Positions 60,287-64,000 of a stretch of DNA of 64,000 bases are shown piece after piece. The position numbers were made by a program, and so were the translations under genes. The DNA is from Acidobacteria bacterium RIFCSPLOWO2_12_FULL_66_21 (lineage in GTDB: Bacteria; Acidobacteriota; Vicinamibacteria; Vicinamibacterales; 2-12-FULL-66-21), in the NCBI GenBank assembly GCA_001767455.1, contig MELC01000086.1, forward strand, positions 62,001 to 126,000, written 5' to 3'. The notes beneath the pieces are model-generated. The model had not been told where the DNA came from. It did not search any database and worked only from the letters and a program-made list of their open reading frames with translations. How positions within the stretch are numbered: position 1 is the stretch's first letter; every line of letters starts with the position of its first letter.

Positions 60287-63268
60287 TCACTTCGGCAAAG
60301 CGACCACGCCGAAGGACTGTGGCTGTCCGATCGCGGTGAACGTATCACCGGTCAGCTTGCCGATCGTCGCGCGGTAGCGGCCCGTCGCAGCGGCAGGGCC
60401 ACCCGCGCGGCCGCCGCGGCCGAAGAGCTGCGCACTCTGCTGAGCGCCGCCGCCTGCCGCACCGGCGCGGCCACCCGGCGCAGCCGGCGGGTCGCCGCGC
60501 AGATCCCAGGCGACGCGGTGCACACCGGGCTCCTTCGACAACTCGAGGCGCCGGACGTGCTTGCCGCTGTCGTCGGCGATGTTGAGCACGAGCTTCGTGT
60601 CGTCTGACGGCGGCCGCCCGACGCTGTAGGTCAACACCGCGCCGTACGGCGGGTTGGGCGTCGCGGGATCGCCCCACGTCGCGCGCACCTGTCCGAGCTC
60701 GTCGAACTGATACGCGTCGCGGAGCGGGAACACCCGCGCCTCTTCGGCAAGCGCCTGCGGCGTCACATCGCGCAGCGCCGAGTAGTCGTCGAGGATGTAC
60801 GCGCCGCGCCCGAAGCTGGCGACGACGAGGTCGTTCTCGCGCCTCTGGATGATGAGGTCGCGCGCCTGGGTCGTCGGGATGCCACCCTTCAACTGCAGCC
60901 AGTGGACCCCGCCGTCGGTGGTGAAGAATACGCCGGTCTCCGTCCCCGCGAACAGCAGGTTCGGATTGACGTGATCCTGCGCGACGCTCCACGCGTCCGA
61001 GCGAGCGGGCAGGTCGCCCGCGATCGACGTCCACGTGCGGCCGCGGTCGGTCGTCTTCAGCACGTACGGCTTGAAGTCGCCACGCTGGTAGTTGTTGACC
61101 GTCACGAAGGCGGTGTCCGAATCGCGCGGCGATGCGAAGACGTCGGTCACGTAGGTGTTCTCCGGCACGCCGGGGAGCGCGCCGACCTTGCGCCAGTTCT
61201 TCCCCCCGTCCTCGGTCACCTGCAGGTTCCCATCGTCTGTCCCGACGTAGAGAAACCCCTCGAGGAGCGGCGACTCGTCCACGGTCGTGATGACGCTGAG
61301 CATGCTGGTCGCCTGATTGAAGGCGACCGAATCGGGCGGCCACACCTTGCCCATGATCGGCAGCTTGGCGGCGTCGAGCTGACGCGTGAGGTCGGGACTC
61401 ACCGCCGTCCACGAGTCGCCGCGGTTGTCGCTGCGATAGAGCCGCTCGCCGCCGAAGTACAACCGGCGCGGCGAGTGCGGGCTGACGATCACAGGCGAGT
61501 CCCACTGCCAGCGGCCGAAGCGTCCGACACCACCGCCACGCCCGCCGCCGCGGCCACCCTGCGCCGCCTGGGCCTTCGCCGCCTCGGCCAGCGCCGCCAG
61601 CGCCTGCTCGCGGCTGATCGGACCGCCCACGGCGTTCATCGCGTTCGGACGGATGCTCACACTCTGCCCCGTGCGCAGGTCGAGCCGCTGCAGCGCGCCT
61701 TCCTGCGACTGTGCGTAGACGATGCTCGGGTCCTCCGGATCCATGCGCGGGCCGAAGCCGTCGCCGCCGCCGACGGTATACCAGTCGCTCGTACGGATGC
61801 CCGCACGGTTCAGCGTGCGCGAGGGTCCGCAGATCGTGCCGTTGTCCTGCGCGCCGCCGCAGACGTGGTAGAACGGCTTCGCGTTGTCGGCCGACGCGCG
61901 GTAGAACTGCGAGAGCGGCAGGTTCGTGAAGTGCCGGAACGTCTGGAACGCGTCGTAGGTCTCGTAGAGCCCGCCGTCGTTGCCGATGATGTAGTGCCTC
62001 TTGTCGGCGCGATCCGCGATGATATCGTGATGATCGACGTGAACGCCCGGCAGCGGCTGCGTCTTCCAGGTCTTCCCGCCGTCTCGGCTCACGTACATGT
62101 TCGTCTGCGGCGACCAGATCGTCTCCGGGTCGTTCTCGTCCACGAAGATCTCGTTGTAATACCCGGGATCGCCGCCGCGATAGCAGTCGTCGTTCGTCTG
62201 CTGCCCGCCCGCCGCCGCCTGCTCTCCGGCCGAGGGGCCTGACGGCGCGGCGTCGGTTCCGGCCGGCTTGGCCGCGCCGACTGGCGCGCACGCGGTCGGC
62301 GGCGTCGCATCGCCACCGCCCGCTCCGCCCCGGCCCGCGCCGCGTCCGCCGCCTTCGCTCACCGTCCTGCCGATGCGCGTCCACGTGGCCCCCGCGTCAT
62401 CCGAACGGAAGAAGCCTCCCTGTCCCTTCTGCGCGGTCACGAGCGCATACACGGTGTTCGAGGTCTTCCAGTTGATGCCGAGGCCGATGCGGCCCATCTC
62501 GACGGTGGGCAGGCCCTTCGTGAGCTTTGTCCACTTCACGCCGCCGTCGATCGACTTGTAGAGACCGCTGCCCGGTCCGCCGCCAACGAGCTGGCCGGTG
62601 TGGCGGCGCCGCTGGTGCATCGCCGCGTAGATGACGTCGGGCTTCTTCGGATCCATCACCATGTCGGTGGCGCCCGTGTCGGCGTCAACCGTCAGGATCG
62701 CCTTCCACGTCGCGCCGCCATCCGTCGTCTTGTAGACGCCGCGATCGCCGCCGCTCGTCCAGAGCGGGCCGATCGCCGTCACGAAGACGACGTTCGAGTT
62801 GCGCGGATCGACGACGATGTTCTGGATGTGCTCGGAGTTCTCGAGGCCCATGCGCTTGAACGTCTTGCCGGCGTCGGTCGACTTGTAGACGCCGTCGCCG
62901 TAGCTGACGCTGCGCTGGTTGGCGTTCTCGCCGGTCCCGACCCACACGATGTTCGAGTCCTTTGGATCGACGACGACCGCGCCGAGGGAGAAGGAGCCGT
63001 AGTCGTCGAAGATCGGCGTCCACGTGTTGCCACGGTTCTCGGTCTTCCACAAATTGCCCGAGGCGGCGGCCACGTACCACACGCTCGGGTTCTTCGGATC
63101 GATGGCGACGTCCTGGATACGCCCGGTCGTCAGGCCGGGACCGATCGACCGGAACGCAACGCCGTTGAAGGTGTCGGCGGTCATGCGGCCGGCCTGACCG
63201 TGAACGGCCACGGCCGCGGCTATACCGGCAGCCGCCACTATGAGGGCACGCCAGAGTCTGCGTTTCAT
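60287..63268 (-). CDS. Large secreted VPS10/sortilin-type BNR beta-propeller protein
   Basis: This encodes 993 residues; GGGAG precedes ATG 63268. A signal peptide (cleavage near VAVHGQA) is followed by repeated BNR/Asp-box blades, for example DGVYKSTDAGKTFKRMG, RGVYKTTDGGATWKAI, NLWKTENRGNTWTPIF and VLKTTDRGRTWTSIAG, as in VPS10/sortilin-like or photosystem-assembly-like propellers. Low-complexity Gly/Ala-rich loops (near residues 300-350 and 560-590) interrupt the blades, and a C-terminal domain (about 890-993) contains DLRGDPPAAPGG. Many copies of this family occur in Acidobacteria and Bacteroidota; a glycosidase role has not been shown. Followed by convergent VWFA gene. Confidence 0.88.
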   Translation of the reverse strand: MKRRLWRALIVAAAGIAAAVAVHGQAGRMTADTFNGVAFRSIGPGLTTGRIQDVAIDPKNPSVWYVAAASGNLWKTENRGNTWTPIFDDYGSFSLGAVVVDPKDSNIVWVGTGENANQRSVSYGDGVYKSTDAGKTFKRMGLENSEHIQNIVVDPRNSNVVFVTAIGPLWTSGGDRGVYKTTDGGATWKAILTVDADTGATDMVMDPKKPDVIYAAMHQRRRHTGQLVGGGPGSGLYKSIDGGVKWTKLTKGLPTVEMGRIGLGINWKTSNTVYALVTAQKGQGGFFRSDDAGATWTRIGRTVSEGGGRGAGRGGAGGGDATPPTACAPVGAAKPAGTDAAPSGPSAGEQAAAGGQQTNDDCYRGGDPGYYNEIFVDENDPETIWSPQTNMYVSRDGGKTWKTQPLPGVHVDHHDIIADRADKRHYIIGNDGGLYETYDAFQTFRHFTNLPLSQFYRASADNAKPFYHVCGGAQDNGTICGPSRTLNRAGIRTSDWYTVGGGDGFGPRMDPEDPSIVYAQSQEGALQRLDLRTGQSVSIRPNAMNAVGGPISREQALAALAEAAKAQAAQGGRGGGRGGGVGRFGRWQWDSPVIVSPHSPRRLYFGGERLYRSDNRGDSWTAVSPDLTRQLDAAKLPIMGKVWPPDSVAFNQATSMLSVITTVDESPLLEGFLYVGTDDGNLQVTEDGGKNWRKVGALPGVPENTYVTDVFASPRDSDTAFVTVNNYQRGDFKPYVLKTTDRGRTWTSIAGDLPARSDAWSVAQDHVNPNLLFAGTETGVFFTTDGGVHWLQLKGGIPTTQARDLIIQRRENDLVVASFGRGAYILDDYSALRDVTPQALAEEARVFPLRDAYQFDELGQVRATWGDPATPNPPYGAVLTYSVGRPPSDDTKLVLNIADDSGKHVRRLELSKEPGVHRVAWDLRGDPPAAPGGRAGAAGGGAQQSAQLFGRGGRAGGPAAATGRYRATIGKLTGDTFTAIGQPQSFGVVALPK

Positions 63269-63339
63269 TGCTCACTCCCGGAGAAAGGATGGACGGGAAA
63301 CGGCGCATTGTCCCACGCGGAGCGCTGGCGAGCAACCGG

Positions 63340-63475
63340 CGGCCAGCCTGAATAGCTGGCAGCGGACAGCAGGCAGCGGGCAGTAGGCAGGCAGCAGGCA
63401 GCGGGCAGCTCGCAGCAGGCAGTAGGCAGTAGGCAGGCAGCAAGCAGCGGGCAGCAGGCAGTGAGTCTAGCTGTC
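63340..63475. repeat. GGCAGCA/GGCAGTA tandem repeat tract
   Basis: About fifteen degenerate copies of a 7-bp word (GGCAGCA, GGCAGCG, GGCAGTA) fill the gap between the propeller and amidase genes. A distinct word family from the others in the window. Confidence 0.85.
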
Positions 63476-63555
63476 GAACTGTATCAGCGCGACGGCGTGA
63501 TCCGCTGCCAGCCGCATGCTGCGAGCTGCGAGCTGCGGGCGACGGCCTGCCGTGA

Positions 63556-64000
63556 CTACAGAGCAGGCCGTTTGAGGTGCACGTCCGTATGCGCCTGGAA
63601 CTGGTGCGCCACCGAGAGAACGAGGTCGTCGGCAAACAGGTTGCCGACAATCACGGCGCAGATCGGCTGCGCCTTGAGCTCGAGCGGCGGCTGCGCCGCG
63701 CCGCCGCGTCCTCCCCCCTGCTGCGGCACGTCGAACTTGTAGGGCACGACGACGCACGGGTGGCCGGTCTGAGCGTTCGCCCCCACGTCCGCCGACGGGC
63801 TGGCGATGAACATGTCGAGGTCCTTCATGTAATCGGCCCACTTCTGGATCAGCATGTACCGGCGCCGCTGGCTCTGCACGTACTCGAACGCGCGGGTCCT
63901 GCGCCCGTTCACGAATCGGGGATTCCAGTCGGCCGGCGCCATCGGGTTCGCGGGCGCCCCGCCACGTCCGGCGTCGCCTCCCGCTCCTGCTCCGCGGCCC
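63556..64000 (-). CDS. Amidase-family protein, C-terminal part
   Basis: The last 148 or so codons are visible; the gene continues beyond the window edge. PADWNPRFVNGRRTRAFEYV and DMFIASPSADVGANAQTGHP followed by CVVVPYKF match the C-terminal region of amidase-signature (GatA-like) enzymes, in a secreted or peripheral acidobacterial subtype with a Gly-rich loop (QQGGGRGGAAQ). The Ser-Ser-Lys catalytic region would lie outside. Family call is moderately strong. Confidence 0.78.
   Translation of the reverse strand, partial: GRGAGAGGDAGRGGAPANPMAPADWNPRFVNGRRTRAFEYVQSQRRRYMLIQKWADYMKDLDMFIASPSADVGANAQTGHPCVVVPYKFDVPQQGGGRGGAAQPPLELKAQPICAVIVGNLFADDLVLSVAHQFQAHTDVHLKRPAL

Noticed and set aside
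63340-63475. GGCAGCA tandem tract considered as an origin or iteron set
   Set aside because: The words are degenerate, with no DnaA boxes, AT-rich stretch or replication gene nearby.

Overview
This is one strand-balanced, very GC-rich (visibly well over 60 percent) bacterial chromosome segment. The gene content points to Acidobacteriota, most likely class Vicinamibacteria or a near relative: an acidobacterial-type duplicated orphan ABC permease, a VWFA-related secreted protein, very large TonB-dependent receptors with a carboxypeptidase-regulatory N-terminus, a Ser/Thr kinase fused to TPRs, exported beta-propellers and a PQQ dehydrogenase. Taxonomy is inferred from family content only; no rRNA or tRNA gene was recognised.

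Layout. 1-5.9 kb: a truncated ADOP permease, an unknown secreted protein with a trypsin-like lipoprotein, and an SGNH-like lipoprotein. 6.1-20.0 kb (all minus strand, closed by a clear intrinsic terminator at 6103-6131): the most remarkable locus, an eleven-gene electron-transfer cluster. In transcription order it reads monoheme cytochrome c, decaheme DmsE/MtrA-like cytochrome, MtrB/PioB porin, monoheme cytochrome, pentaheme class III cytochrome, molybdopterin-family subunit, four-cluster FeS subunit, NrfD-type quinol membrane subunit, four-repeat tetraheme cytochrome, a second decaheme cytochrome and a second MtrB/PioB porin. This is a Qrc/ACIII-like quinone module bracketed by two outer-membrane porin-cytochrome conduits. 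20.2-25.0 kb: an internally deleted TonB-receptor pseudogene, PQQ dehydrogenase, cytochrome c and an NHL propeller. 25.1-33.5 kb: exported versions of usually cytosolic enzymes (two aminotransferases with twin-arginine motifs, RidA, FAH hydrolase) with propellers, HupE-like protein and Uma2 nuclease-fold protein. 33.5-42.9 kb: Ser/Thr kinase-TPR, intact TonB-dependent receptor, OmpR-type two-component pair. 43-46.8 kb: a second electron-transfer module (CNBD protein, tetraheme cytochrome, Tat-exported FeS protein, NrfD). 47.2-52.6 kb: a zone of decay with a multiply broken MASE1 hybrid histidine kinase and remnants of DUF3175, SPW, SRPBCC, universal stress and Dps-like genes. 52.7-58.4 kb: DUF4143 ATPase, a two-component system whose sensor carries two periplasmic c-type heme motifs plus a sigma-54 activator, and a broken RAYT transposase flanked by REP units. 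58.4-64 kb: VWFA-related protein, a large VPS10/BNR propeller protein and the end of an amidase.

How it works together (inference): quinol oxidised by the NrfD/FeS/molybdopterin-like complex could pass electrons through periplasmic cytochromes to the decaheme-porin conduits, or the reverse; the heme-containing sensor kinase and sigma-54 activator are attractive regulators of such redox genes, but no direct link is visible. Intergenic gaps are repeatedly filled by several families of short interspersed repeats, some of which have invaded operons and even the 3' end of a coding region. Almost every long open frame opposite these genes is a shadow caused by high GC.
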